Source: Sandaracinaceae bacterium (lineage in GTDB: Bacteria > Myxococcota_A > Polyangia > Polyangiales > Houyiibacteriaceae). From it: DNA of 64,000 bases. Under the pieces are notes generated by a model. It saw nothing but the letters and a program-made list of their open reading frames with translations, was not told the DNA's origin and made no database searches. The stretch spans positions 310,001 to 374,000 of the forward strand of contig JACKEJ010000009.1 in NCBI GenBank assembly GCA_020633055.1, in the 5' to 3' direction. Both the position numbers and the translations under genes were made by a program. Numbering within the stretch: the first letter of the stretch is position 1; each line of letters begins with the position of its first letter. Below are positions 34,603 through 42,784 of this stretch, in pieces.

Positions 34603-35478
34603 CTATGCCGCCATCGCGGCGAGTTGGCACTTGAGTTCGAACTGGATGGGGCACTCGTAGTCGATGAACGAGTGCCTCCGCTTGGGGTTGTAGTAGCCGT
34701 CGATGTAGTCGCGGACGATGGCGATGGCGGCGTCGTGGTCTCGGGGCACGTGGTCGCCCAAGGCCTCCACCTTGAACGTCGCGAAGAAGCTCTCGGCGAC
34801 CGCGTTGTCCCAGCAGTCGCCCTTCCGGCTCATGCTGGCGATGATGCCCGCCCGTTCAAGTTCACGGCGGTAGTCGCCGCTGGCGTAGGGACTGCCACGG
34901 TCGGAGTGATGCAGCAGCCCGGCAGGAGGGCGGCGCGCGACGAGGGCGGCTCGCAGGGCGTCGATGGCGAGGAAGCGGTCGTTGCTCGCGCTCGTCGCCC
35001 ACCCCACGACGCGCCGCGAGAACAGATCGAGGATGGCCGCCAGGAAGATCCAACCGGCGTGGGTCCACACGGCCGTCACGTCGGTCACCCAAGCCTCGTT
35101 GGGGCCGGTCGCCGTGAAATCGCGCTCGAGGAGATTCGGCGCGATGGGGTCGTCGTGCTTCGAGTCGGTCGTGGCTCGGAACCTTCGCTTTCGCCGCGCC
35201 ACGAGGCCGTGGTCGCGCATGACCTGGGCGACCTTCTTCTCACTCACGATGTCGCCGCGCTCACGGAGCTCACGGTGAACACGAGGGCTGCCGTATCGAC
35301 CCTTGTGCTCGTCGAACACGGCACGCGTCTTCGCCACGAGCACGGCGTCGCGCTGCTCTCGTTCGGTCTCGGGCTCGGCCAGGTAGCCGTAGAAGCCACT
35401 GCGCGAGACTCCCAGTACGCGACACAGCGCGGCGGTGGGGAAGGCCACCTTCTTCTCGGCGATGAACGCATACCTCAC
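34603..35478 (-). CDS. IS3-family transposase OrfB (DDE integrase core)
   Basis: 291 residues. An HTH_21-type region includes GRYGSPRVHRELRERG and VMRDHGLVARRKRRFRATTDS. The rve integrase core has Asp in WVTDVTAVWTHAGW, Asp in LLHHSDRGSPYASG and Glu in DNAVAESFFATFKVE, ending with the Y-Y-N-x-K-R-R-H-S motif. The frame is unbroken. Its GTG overlaps the orfA stop by four bases; many IS3 elements instead make an OrfAB fusion by -1 frameshifting, and either could apply. Confidence 0.94.
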   Translation of the reverse strand: MRYAFIAEKKVAFPTAALCRVLGVSRSGFYGYLAEPETEREQRDAVLVAKTRAVFDEHKGRYGSPRVHRELRERGDIVSEKKVAQVMRDHGLVARRKRRFRATTDSKHDDPIAPNLLERDFTATGPNEAWVTDVTAVWTHAGWIFLAAILDLFSRRVVGWATSASNDRFLAIDALRAALVARRPPAGLLHHSDRGSPYASGDYRRELERAGIIASMSRKGDCWDNAVAESFFATFKVEALGDHVPRDHDAAIAIVRDYIDGYYNPKRRHSFIDYECPIQFELKCQLAAMAA

Positions 35479-35789
35479 GCGCTCTCCTTGGCGAAGAAGG
35501 TGGCCGCCGCTTTTAGGATTTCGCGTTCCTGGCGCAGCTGACGGTTCTCACGGCGGAGGCGGGCCAGCTCCTGCCGCTCGTCCGTGGTCAGCACGTCTTG
35601 ACGAGCCCCGGCGTCCGCATCGCTACGTCGCACCCACTCACGGAGCGCCGTCTCGGTGAGCTCGAGCTCCCGCGCGACCGTCGGGATGGACTTCCCGCTC
35701 TTCACCAGCCGCACCGCATCGGACTTGAATTCAGGCGTGAACGAACGACGAGCACGCCGCGCCAGGGAGGGTTGTTTCTTCTGCTTCAT
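35475..35789 (-). CDS. IS3-family OrfA (HTH protein)
   Basis: 104 residues: ARRSFTPEFKSDAVRLVKSGKSIPTVARELELTETALREWVRR is the IS3/IS911 OrfA helix-turn-helix, followed by the leucine-zipper-like coil RQELARLRRENRQLRQEREILKAAATFFAKE. It binds element ends and pairs with OrfB. Confidence 0.94.
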   Translation of the reverse strand: MKQKKQPSLARRARRSFTPEFKSDAVRLVKSGKSIPTVARELELTETALREWVRRSDADAGARQDVLTTDERQELARLRRENRQLRQEREILKAAATFFAKESA

Positions 35790-36360
35790 CGGACACTCCT
35801 GCGCATTCTCGCGCTATCTCAGGTGTCCGCCAGGTGGGGGGAGGTTCAAAGCGCCCGACGAGCCCAAGCTGGAGCTGTCCGCGCGACACCTGGAGCGATG
35901 GCACGGCGCGGCGTTGCCGGGCATTGAGGCGCGCGCCACGGGCCATCATGATGACCCCACTGATGACGAGCGGCGACATCGTCATGGCCGCCGCGAGGGC
36001 TGCGAGTCCGGGCCCGAAGCTGATGCAGTAGTCTTCGCTGTCGGCGCAGGACTCGTAGCTCGACGCGCCGGCCGCCGCTCCGACGGCCATCCCCAGGATC
36101 CCCAACCCAAAGAGCGTTCCACCCGTTCGAACCAGGCGCCGTCCACGGTGCGGATGCCGCGTCAGGACGAGGCTCGCGGGCGGCGCTCCGAGCGCGGCCT
36201 CGCTTGCGTCTTGGGTCGCGGCCGCTTCGGCGGGGCTCGCCACGGGCGTGCACACCATCGGGACCTCCGGGGAGTCCTGCGCGCGCGCCGCTGACGTCAC
36301 GCTCATCGCGAGCACGACCAAGACCCACCACCGAGACCCTCCGAGGTTGTCGACTTGCAT
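35731..36360 (-). CDS. Exported membrane protein with C-terminus altered by IS3
   Basis: From ATG 36360: a signal peptide (WWVLVVLAMSVTSAARAQD), a Pro/Ala-rich spacer, a helix after GTLFGLGILGMAVGAAAGA and a second (GLAALAAAMTMSPLVISGVIMMARGA), then QLQLGLVGRF. The native gene would end there: removing the IS and one AAG gives CGC-TTC-TGA, so the IS sits in the last codon. At present the frame continues 38 residues through the IS (EPPPTWRTPE...CSSFVHA). A terminal Phe after alternating hydrophobic residues hints at an outer-membrane-associated protein. Family unknown. Confidence 0.7.
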   Translation of the reverse strand: MQVDNLGGSRWWVLVVLAMSVTSAARAQDSPEVPMVCTPVASPAEAAATQDASEAALGAPPASLVLTRHPHRGRRLVRTGGTLFGLGILGMAVGAAAGASSYESCADSEDYCISFGPGLAALAAAMTMSPLVISGVIMMARGARLNARQRRAVPSLQVSRGQLQLGLVGRFEPPPTWRTPEIARECAGVSDEAEETTLPGAACSSFVHA

Positions 36361-36601
36361 GCCGAGTCCTTTTGCAACTCGTGGACCAGGCCCATTTGCG
36401 TTGCGAGATGCGGCCTGCGCCGTGAACGTGTGCGCGTCGTGCGTCAGCTCCGTGGTACGGACCTGTGCCTTTCGTGCGTCACCTGCGTGGTGCGGACGGC
36501 ACACGTGCGCAGGGCCATGCAGGTGTTGGCTGACGACTGGCGCGCTCGCGAGGAGAGCCTCGATGCGCTCTGCCGAGGGTCACGAGCGTGGCGAGGCCGC
36601 G

Positions 36602-37108
36602 TCACTTCCTCGGGTGCGAGACGGCCGCGATTGGAACGCCCGCCGCCTCCGCCAGCTGACGCACGAGCTCCTCGCGGGGCATGTGATCGCGGATGACCAC
36701 GAGCGCGAGCGCCCACCCGCGCGCGAGCTCGGGACCGAGCGCGAAGTGCGGGTGGCCCGGGTCGTCGCTCAGCGTCGTGAACGGCGCCGCGTTCCGCGTG
36801 AGCTCCATGCGGTAGATGCGCCCGTCATCGCGCCCAGCGAAGGACAACCAGGCTGGGTCTGCGTTCTCCGCGTCCCACCGAGCAACGGCCATCGCCTCGC
36901 CCGCGACGGACAGCACCTCGCACGCTTCGATTCTGGTCGGGAACTCCACGACGACTGGACCGTTGTCGCCCGGTCCGCTCGTCCACGTGGCTGCCCATCG
37001 AAGCGGCAGTCGCGCGAATGCGGCGAGGCGTTCGGCGACGTCGAAGTGTCTCGAGACGTCATCCGTGTCGCTCCGCAGCGTGATCGCGTAGATTTCTTGG
37101 ACACTCAT
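36602..37108 (-). CDS. Hypothetical protein
   Basis: 168 residues starting MSVQEIYAITLRSDTDDV, soluble, without cysteine clusters or membrane segments. It ends with a helix REELVRQLAEAAGVPIAAVSHPRK. No family recognised. The roughly 240-bp gap to the altered exported-protein gene contains no convincing gene. Confidence 0.6.
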   Translation of the reverse strand: MSVQEIYAITLRSDTDDVSRHFDVAERLAAFARLPLRWAATWTSGPGDNGPVVVEFPTRIEACEVLSVAGEAMAVARWDAENADPAWLSFAGRDDGRIYRMELTRNAAPFTTLSDDPGHPHFALGPELARGWALALVVIRDHMPREELVRQLAEAAGVPIAAVSHPRK

Positions 37109-37283
37109 CTCGGCCCGCCGAGTCTATGCGAAGCTGGTCGTGCTCCTGAACGTCGCGTGTTGGGCGAGGCTCTCTCTGGACTTGATGCGGCACTTCCCCG
37201 GTGCATTGGAGCCGTGCCGCGCGGAAGGTCGAGGGCACGCGCGCAGCTCGCGCTCTGGCCGCGTCGGCGTGCTAGCGTCCAGC

Positions 37284-37505
37284 ATGCTCCGTCGCATTGC
37301 GTTCGCCGGTCTGGGCGGCTTCCTCGGCCTCGTGTGCGGCGGGCTGCTTGGCTGGGGCGGCGGCATGGGGCTCGGTGAGCTTTTCGCATTGGGCCTCGAG
37401 CCCGCCGTCACCCTCACGTTGTGCGCCATCGCGGGCGGGGGCGGCGTCGGCTTTGGCGTCGGTGTCACCCTGGGTGCGCAGCGTGGACGCCGCTCTCCCG
37501 TGTGA
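37284..37505 (+). CDS. Small Gly-rich membrane protein
   Basis: 73 residues with two hydrophobic helices (IAFAGLGGFLGLVCGGLLGWGGGMGLGELFALGLEP and AVTLTLCAIAGGGGVGFGVGVTLGAQ) and a basic tail. ATG 37284 was chosen over an upstream open frame because the helix begins there. Family unknown; small double-helix GxxxG-rich proteins of this sort are common in myxobacterial-type genomes. Confidence 0.5.
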   Translation: MLRRIAFAGLGGFLGLVCGGLLGWGGGMGLGELFALGLEPAVTLTLCAIAGGGGVGFGVGVTLGAQRGRRSPV

Positions 37506-37617
37506 ACTCGCTCATCCGGGGCAGACACGCAGTCGCACGAACGCAAGCTCGAGTAGCCGCCCAGACCGGCGCATCGCCCAGTAGAGCCGGCCCGGACGAC
37601 TGGTCTACGCTCCCTCC

Positions 37618-38115
37618 ATGCACTTCGAGGCCATCACGCAGCTGCCGACGGCTTGGACCATGGCGTCCGGGCGCTTCGGCGTGCACCTCTTCGAAGGGGC
37701 CCTGACGGTCGACGACATGGTGGGGATGCAGCAGCGCGGCGACGTGTGGTACGCCGCCAACCCCGGGCGTTTGGTGGAGCTCGTGGTGATCTATCCGAGC
37801 GACAGCCGTATGAGCGGTGAAGAGCGCCGCAAGATGGTGGAGCTCATGAAGAACGGTGACTCGCGGCGCGACGCGTCGTCCACCGTCATCCTCGCCGAGG
37901 GGCTCGTCGCCTCGCTGCAGCGCAGCATCCTGACCGGGCTCCTGATGCTGGCGCCGCCGCCACACCCGGCGAAGATCTGCGCGGGCGTCGCACCCGCGGT
38001 CGACTTCCTCGCGCCGTTTGCGCAGGCGCTTCGCACGACGGTCACGCTCGCGGGGGTGAACCAGCTGCAGCGCGCGTTCGAGGCGCGGCCCGGGCGTCTG
38101 GTCGCGAGTGCTTGA
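37618..38115 (+). CDS. Hypothetical protein
   Basis: 165 residues beginning MHFEAITQLPTAWTMASGRFGVHLFEGALTVDDMVGMQQ. Mixed alpha/beta, no signal peptide or membrane helix, with a conserved-looking P-x-x-R-L-V-E-L-V-V-I-Y-P strand and a helical C-terminal half. The layout recalls STAS-like or related small regulatory folds, but I cannot assign a family. A macrodomain gene follows 42 bp downstream, possibly in one transcript. Confidence 0.62.
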   Translation: MHFEAITQLPTAWTMASGRFGVHLFEGALTVDDMVGMQQRGDVWYAANPGRLVELVVIYPSDSRMSGEERRKMVELMKNGDSRRDASSTVILAEGLVASLQRSILTGLLMLAPPPHPAKICAGVAPAVDFLAPFAQALRTTVTLAGVNQLQRAFEARPGRLVASA

Positions 38116-38157
38116 AGTGTGGCGTCGTCGAGAGGGAGCGCGCGGTAGTATGCGGCT

Positions 38158-38766
38158 GTGACCACCAGCCCCCTCCTCGACCAGCTGCTCCTCGTCGACC
38201 GCCACGGCCCGCTCGTGCGCGCCTGGGAGGCCGCGTTCGAAGACCACGAGGAAGCGCGCATCGTCGAGGGCGACTTCTTCGCGTATCCGGCGGACGCGAT
38301 GGTGAGCCCGGCGAACAGCTTCGGGATCATGGACGGCGGCTTGGACGCGGCGATTCGCGACACGCTGGGGCACGGGGTTCAGCGTGCGGTGCAGGCCCGC
38401 ATCCTCGCGGACTTCCACGGCGAGCTCCCCATCGGCACGGCCGTGCTGGTCGAGACGGGCCACGCCAGCTGGCCGTTCTTGATCGCGGCCCCGACGATGC
38501 GTGTCCCCGAGGGCGTCGCGCAGACCGTCAACGCCTACCTCGCGTTTCGCGCCGTGCTCCTCGCCGTTCGTGCGCACAACGCCAGCGACCACGAGACGAA
38601 GATTGGGTCGGTGCTCTGCCCAGGGCTCGGCACGGGCATCGGAGCGCTCGACCCCACGCGGCGCGCGGTGCAGATGCGCCTCGCGTACCAGCAGGTGCGG
38701 GCGCCGGCACGGATCCCCTCGTTCTCCCAGATTCACGCGGCGCACCGCGCGTTGAAGACGAGCTAG
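38158..38766 (+). CDS. Macrodomain protein (ADP-ribose binding)
   Basis: 202 residues. The macrodomain motifs are present: EGDFFAYPADAMVSPANSFGIMDGGLDAAIRDTLG (the A-N-S/A and G-G-G/L-D ADP-ribose loop) near residue 38, and VLCPGLGTGIGALDP (second loop) near 160. Macrodomains bind or remove ADP-ribose from proteins, nucleic acids or metabolites such as O-acetyl-ADP-ribose. The GTG at 38158 follows the upstream gene closely. No ADP-ribosyltransferase neighbour is visible. Confidence 0.82.
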   Translation: MTTSPLLDQLLLVDRHGPLVRAWEAAFEDHEEARIVEGDFFAYPADAMVSPANSFGIMDGGLDAAIRDTLGHGVQRAVQARILADFHGELPIGTAVLVETGHASWPFLIAAPTMRVPEGVAQTVNAYLAFRAVLLAVRAHNASDHETKIGSVLCPGLGTGIGALDPTRRAVQMRLAYQQVRAPARIPSFSQIHAAHRALKTS

Positions 38767-38837
38767 GGCCTCGAGCGGCCATCACGTCGACGGAGGCGTC
38801 GAAGCCTGCGGCGCGAACTCGACGGCCGGCTCGCGCG

Positions 38838-39359
38838 CTACGTGAAGTAGATGATGCACGTCCACTCGAGCGGAGGAAACGCCTCCTCGGCCGCGCACAG
38901 GAGGTCCATGTCTTCTACGGTCAAGTGCGCCGTCGTGCTGGGAGCGAACCGGCACAGCTCGCTCTCATTGTCATCGCAGCCGTAGAATCGGTCGGAGAAC
39001 GCAGCGACTTCGGCGGCCGTGACGCCTTGGTTCGATGGGACGTGCACCCAGACCACGTCGCAAAACGAGCCGGCTTGCAGCGGCGGGTAGTCGGGGCGCG
39101 TGTCGGGGAGATAGCACCCACCCCCTCCGTCTACGCGCACGATGGCCGCGTCTCTCGGAGGACCCGCATCCGCTGGCGTGACCGAGGCGTCGAAGGACGC
39201 GTCGGCTCCTGAGCCGTCCCGTACGACCGCCGCATCCGCGACCGCCACATCCCGCCCGGCATCGCTGCTCTCGACGGGATGTGCCTGGGCGCACCCCGTC
39301 ACGGCGCACAGAGTCACCAACGCCAACGCCGATCTGCAGGTCATGCTCGCCTCCGCCAT
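38838..39359 (-). CDS. Small exported lipoprotein, unknown
   Basis: 173 residues (a second ATG at 39344 is possible) with lipobox TLCAVTGC, then a long Ala/Asp-rich linker (residues about 30-75) and a 95-residue compact domain with five cysteines (GGCYLP, SFCDVVWVHVPSNQG, YGCDDNESELC, DLLCAAEE, WTCIIYFT). The pattern suggests a disulfide-linked domain. No family recognised. Confidence 0.62.
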   Translation of the reverse strand: MAEASMTCRSALALVTLCAVTGCAQAHPVESSDAGRDVAVADAAVVRDGSGADASFDASVTPADAGPPRDAAIVRVDGGGGCYLPDTRPDYPPLQAGSFCDVVWVHVPSNQGVTAAEVAAFSDRFYGCDDNESELCRFAPSTTAHLTVEDMDLLCAAEEAFPPLEWTCIIYFT

Positions 39360-39752
39360 CGCCCGAGGATGTCAGCTCCCGGCTCGAGGCACAATCGTCA
39401 CTGGAGCGAGCGGCCGCGTCGAATGCGTCGGATGGCGCGCCGCGCCTCGTGCACTTCGCGGGCGGCGTGGTCGATGACGTAGCCGAGCGCCGCCACCCCC
39501 AGCCATCCGATGACACCCACGGTCCGCGCACCGATGCAGGGGACAGACGCTGCCCCTGGGTGGCCACCCTCGGGACGCCCTCGACACGGCGTCTCCAGTT
39601 CGACATGCTGTAGCCATCTGAGGGGAGCGCGTCATCCCGGCGCCTTCGTCTGCGTGCGCAGCGCCCTCGGCGTCCGTTCGTTCATGCAGCTGGGGCTCGA
39701 GAGGCCCCCCGTGTGCTGTCATCCGATTGCCCCGTCGTCCCTGGAGAGCTCC
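39360..39752. other. Divergent intergenic region, no gene seen
   Basis: About 390 bp between two divergent lipoprotein genes. I see no convincing gene, repeat or hairpin; short open frames on both strands lack start context and composition. Promoters for both lipoproteins must lie here, but none could be picked out. Confidence 0.5.
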
Positions 39753-40619
39753 ATGACTCGTCCTTTGCTTCGCCCCTTTCGTCTCTCGACTCTCGCGCTG
39801 CTCGGCGCCGTCGCAGGCTGTGGAGGTGGCTCGAGCGAGTCCGTCGACATGGGGCAGGGTCGGCCCGACTTGCCACCCATTGTCATCGACGTAGAAGGCC
39901 CTCCCGTTCGGTACCGCATCACCGAGCTCCACGTCCCGACCCTCGAGGACGTCTGGGCTGGCGTGCCGGTGGGGCACAACGTGGACCGCCGCGGTGACGC
40001 ATGCGGCGTCCCGGACTTCCCTGGTGGCGTCGACAACGCCTTGATCGATCTATCGACGGCGCTGACGTCGTTCGAACCGCCTACCGCTCCGGTGGACTTG
40101 CAGGCGGCCATCGATACGGCGCTCGCGTGCCCACCCGACGCGGAGCCCAGCGTCTGCACGCGCCTCGACCTCATCGTGACCGTGACTTCCGGTGTCGGCC
40201 TGACGGTCGTGTCGATCGAGGACGCTGAGGGCGCGTCGCTCGCCGCGCCGTTCGTGGGCAGCCTCGACGGGAGCGGAAACCTGCACGCCACGGCGATGGA
40301 GTTCACGCTGGCCATTCCGTACCAAGCGCCGGACGGGCCGGTGACCATCTCCTTGCGCGTCCGTGACATGCGGCTGAGCGCCACGATCACCGCCGAGTCG
40401 CTGACGAACATCGTCCTTGGTGGCGTCATCTACGAGGACGACTTCGAGGCGATGCTCATGGACGTCCTCCCGCGGCTGGGGGATCAGCCGACCTTCGAGG
40501 ACGTCCAGAGCCTCCTCGCAGGGCTCTACGACGTCGAGGTGGAGCTCACCTGCTCCGCGCTCTCTGTAGGCTTCACGGGGGTCGCGACGGCGGTGGCAGC
40601 ACCCGCGACGCCCGAGTGA
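39753..40619 (+). CDS. Lipoprotein, paralogous family member C
   Basis: 288 residues from ATG 39753 with lipobox GAVAGC. The mature domain aligns block by block with the products at 16254-17129 and 33347-34441: VPTLEDVWAGVPVGHNVD, CGVPDFPGGVDNALIDL, PVDLQAAIDTALACP, LAIPYQAP, NIVLGGVIYEDDFEAML and FEDVQSLLAGLYDVEV-x3-TCSALSVGFTG. The highly conserved beginning and end and variable middle suggest a beta-sandwich-like exported domain. It has a plain Gly/Asp linker in place of the EGF module of member B. Confidence 0.75.
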   Translation: MTRPLLRPFRLSTLALLGAVAGCGGGSSESVDMGQGRPDLPPIVIDVEGPPVRYRITELHVPTLEDVWAGVPVGHNVDRRGDACGVPDFPGGVDNALIDLSTALTSFEPPTAPVDLQAAIDTALACPPDAEPSVCTRLDLIVTVTSGVGLTVVSIEDAEGASLAAPFVGSLDGSGNLHATAMEFTLAIPYQAPDGPVTISLRVRDMRLSATITAESLTNIVLGGVIYEDDFEAMLMDVLPRLGDQPTFEDVQSLLAGLYDVEVELTCSALSVGFTGVATAVAAPATPE

Positions 40620-40642
40620 CCGCGCGTTCTTGCGGCCATGAA

Positions 40643-41536
40643 CTACCCGGGTGCGGGGAGTTCGGAGGCAGCCTCGAGCAGCGCCACCGCGGACCCGAGC
40701 TTGTCCGGGTTCCGCATCACGTAGACCGCCACCACCTTGCCATCTTCGACGTCGAGCGCCGTGGTCTGCACGTTCCCCGCCACGTCGCGCGAGACGTAGC
40801 CAGGCAGCCCATTGATGCGTAGCGGGCCGGACCAAGTCTGGGGCATCGGCCCGAAGCGTGTGAGCAAGCTGTCGAAGAAGCGCAGCACGGAATCCGCCCC
40901 GCGCAAGACCTGCCGGACGGCCGCCACCTTGCCGCCGCCGTCGCTGTGCAGGACAGCGGCGCTCGCGAGCAGGTCGCGCAGCATCAGGGCGTTGCCGGTC
41001 GTCATCGCCGCGAAGAACGCGGTGGTGATGCGTGCTGCCTCGGCCTCCTCCACATGGAAGCGCTGCTTCGGCTCGCCCACGTGAGCGCGGGCCCTGGCCA
41101 GCAGCTGGCGACACGCGGCCTCGCTGCGTTCCAGCGCTGCGGCGATGTCGGCGTGCTCCATGTCGAAGAGGTCGTGCAGGATGAACGCCGCGCGCTCCAA
41201 CGGGGACAGCCGCTCGAGCGCGAGCATCAGCGCCATTGGCGCGTCGATTCGGTCATGGAGCGAAGTGTCTGCGACGGCGCGCTCGTGCTTCAGCACGGGC
41301 TCGGGGAGCCACGGCCCCACGTAGGCCTCGCGGCGCGCCCGCGCCGACTTCATCACATCCAAACACAGCCGCGTCACCACACGGGCGAGCCACGCGCGCG
41401 GGTTCTCCACCTCCGCGTCGTGGTCGCGGTGCCAGCGCAGGAAAGCGTCCTGCACCACGTCCTGAGCATCGGTGAACGAACCGAGCATGCGGTACGCCAG
41501 CCCCGTCAAGAACGGCCTGTGCCGCTCGAATTCCAT
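40643..41536 (-). CDS. ECF41-type RNA polymerase sigma factor with C-terminal SnoaL-like domain
   Basis: About 297 residues. Sigma region 2 is FLTGLAYRMLGSFTDAQDVVQDAFLRW, region 4 is LSPLERAAFILHDLFDMEHADIAAALERSEAACRQLLARAR, and a NTF2/SnoaL-like C-terminal extension contains HSDGGGK and NPDKL, both hallmark motifs of group ECF41. In ECF41 factors this extension replaces an anti-sigma factor and tunes activity. The gene follows the CMD-family gene on the same strand, the typical ECF41 pairing, and a matching promoter lies upstream of that gene. Start ATG 41536 is chosen; a TTG at 41557 is an alternative. Confidence 0.88.
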   Translation of the reverse strand: MEFERHRPFLTGLAYRMLGSFTDAQDVVQDAFLRWHRDHDAEVENPRAWLARVVTRLCLDVMKSARARREAYVGPWLPEPVLKHERAVADTSLHDRIDAPMALMLALERLSPLERAAFILHDLFDMEHADIAAALERSEAACRQLLARARAHVGEPKQRFHVEEAEAARITTAFFAAMTTGNALMLRDLLASAAVLHSDGGGKVAAVRQVLRGADSVLRFFDSLLTRFGPMPQTWSGPLRINGLPGYVSRDVAGNVQTTALDVEDGKVVAVYVMRNPDKLGSAVALLEAASELPAPG

Positions 41537-41561
41537 CACCGATGCGTCCGGGGTCAAGGGG

Positions 41562-42038
41562 TCACGCTGCCTCTCGTGCGGCGCCCTTCTTATCATTCAC
41601 GTGCACCACCCGGAAGCCCACGGCGATGCGGTTCCACGTGTTGATCACGCCGATCAGCAGCGTCAGGTCCACCACCTCCTTCGGCGTGAACAGCCCCTGC
41701 AGGGCCTCGTAGTCGGCGTCTGGGGCCTGCGTCTCATGCACCAGCGTGAGCGCCTCGGTCCACGCCAGCGCCGCGCGCTCCCGCGGGGTGTAGAGCAGGG
41801 ACTCGCGCCAGGCCGAGAGCAGGTAGATGCGCGCCTCGGTCTCGCCCGCCGCGCGGGCGTCTGCGGTGTGCATGTGCAGGCAGTTCGCGCATCCGTTGAT
41901 CTGCGACGCACGGATCTTCACGAGCTCCTGCAGGCTGTGCTCGAGGCCGCTCTCCGTGACGTAGGTCGAGAGCGCGAGCATGGCGCTGATGGCTTCGGGG
42001 GCGGCGGTGAAGGGCTGGATTCGCTTGCTCATGGTCAT
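41562..42038 (-). CDS. Carboxymuconolactone decarboxylase/AhpD-like protein
   Basis: 158 residues. The CMD core LSTYVTESGLEHSLQELVKIRASQINGCANCLHMHTADARAAGETE has the C-x-x-C-x-x-x-H redox motif (C-A-N-C-L-H-M-H), followed by LLSAWRESLLYTPRERAALAWTEALTLV and VDLTLLIGVINTWNRIAVGF. Such proteins act as peroxide-linked or hydroperoxide reductases in small redox systems. It is the usual target of ECF41 sigma factors. A GGAGA ribosome site lies just before the ATG at 42038. Confidence 0.92.
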   Translation of the reverse strand: MTMSKRIQPFTAAPEAISAMLALSTYVTESGLEHSLQELVKIRASQINGCANCLHMHTADARAAGETEARIYLLSAWRESLLYTPRERAALAWTEALTLVHETQAPDADYEALQGLFTPKEVVDLTLLIGVINTWNRIAVGFRVVHVNDKKGAAREAA

Positions 42039-42062
42039 TCTCCGTTGGGGTTACGGACGCAT

Positions 42063-42089
42063 GACGAGGCAGCTCCGGGGCCTGTGACA
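42063..42089 (-). promoter_or_regulatory. Candidate ECF41 promoter
   Basis: On the - strand the sequence reads TGTCACA (42089-42083), 16 bases, then CGTC (42066-42063), 25 bp before the CMD start codon. TGTCACA and CGTC are the -35 and -10 elements described for ECF41 promoters; spacing and position are as expected. The sigma gene itself lies downstream, so this would be an autoregulatory loop. Confidence 0.8.
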
Positions 42090-42273
42090 TGAGCGGCGCA
42101 TGTTTTTCCGGCTGGCTGCGGCGCGCGGACGCCGAACGTGCACCGGGCGCAGCTCGGTCGAGCGCGTTCGCGAGTCAGCCCCGCCGCTCGCCACCGCGTC
42201 ACCAACCGCCCTGCGATGGCCAACGTGCGACCCGTTGCGGCTGCGCCTACACTGGGCGGGCCGAGCCACCATC

Positions 42274-42675
42274 ATGCAGACACATCGCGGACGATGCCTT
42301 TGCGGCACAGTTTCATTCGAAGTCCAGGGCGCGCCCTCGGCCTTCTTTCTCTGCCACTGTAGCCGTTGCCGAAAGGTCAGCGGCTCGGCCCATGGCGCCA
42401 ACCTGTTCTTCCCTGACGGTGAGATCCACTGGCTGTCGGGGCACGCCGACGTCCGGTCGTTCGCGTTGCCCGAGACGAGGTTTGCTCGTTCGTTCTGTGT
42501 GACCTGCGGGTCGGCGCTGCCCTATCGCGCCGCCAGTGGGCGCGTCGTCGTCCCGGCCGGCAGCCTCGACACCGAGGTGGCCAAGCGACCCGACGCGCAC
42601 ATCCAGGTGGCGAGCTGTGCGAACTGGGACGATGCCCTGCACGACGTCCCGCGGTTCGACGCCTATCCAGGGTGA
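42274..42675 (+). CDS. GFA/CENP-V family zinc protein
   Basis: 133 residues with the glutathione-dependent formaldehyde-activating (GFA) fold: GRCLCGTVSFEV (C-x-C-G), FLCHCSRCRKVSGSAHGANLFF (C-H-C-x-x-C), and SFCVTCGSALPY (C-x-x-C-G). These cysteines bind two Zn ions. The family name comes from one member; most are of unknown substrate. Start ATG 42274 fits the family length. Divergent from the ECF41 operon. Confidence 0.88.
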   Translation: MQTHRGRCLCGTVSFEVQGAPSAFFLCHCSRCRKVSGSAHGANLFFPDGEIHWLSGHADVRSFALPETRFARSFCVTCGSALPYRAASGRVVVPAGSLDTEVAKRPDAHIQVASCANWDDALHDVPRFDAYPG

Positions 42676-42784
42676 GGCGTGGCCCGCCGCTGCGCGCACC
42701 TTGGCGCCTGCGTCGTGTCGGGGCGTCGTGCTCAACGTGCGTGGTGGCCTGCGCCGTCGGGAACATGGCGTGCTACGACCGGGG

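Larger units (their letters stand above)
34572..35848 (-). mobile_element. Complete IS3-family insertion sequence
   Basis: A 1,277-bp element with related ends: TGAACTTCCCCCCGTCGAGC on the left and TGAACCTCCCCCCACCTGGC on the complement of the right, both followed by GGACA. It is flanked by a 3-bp direct repeat AAG (34569-34571 and 35849-35851). It contains orfA and orfB in overlapping frames, both intact. The insertion lies in the final sense codon of the exported-protein gene 35731-36360. Confidence 0.93.
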
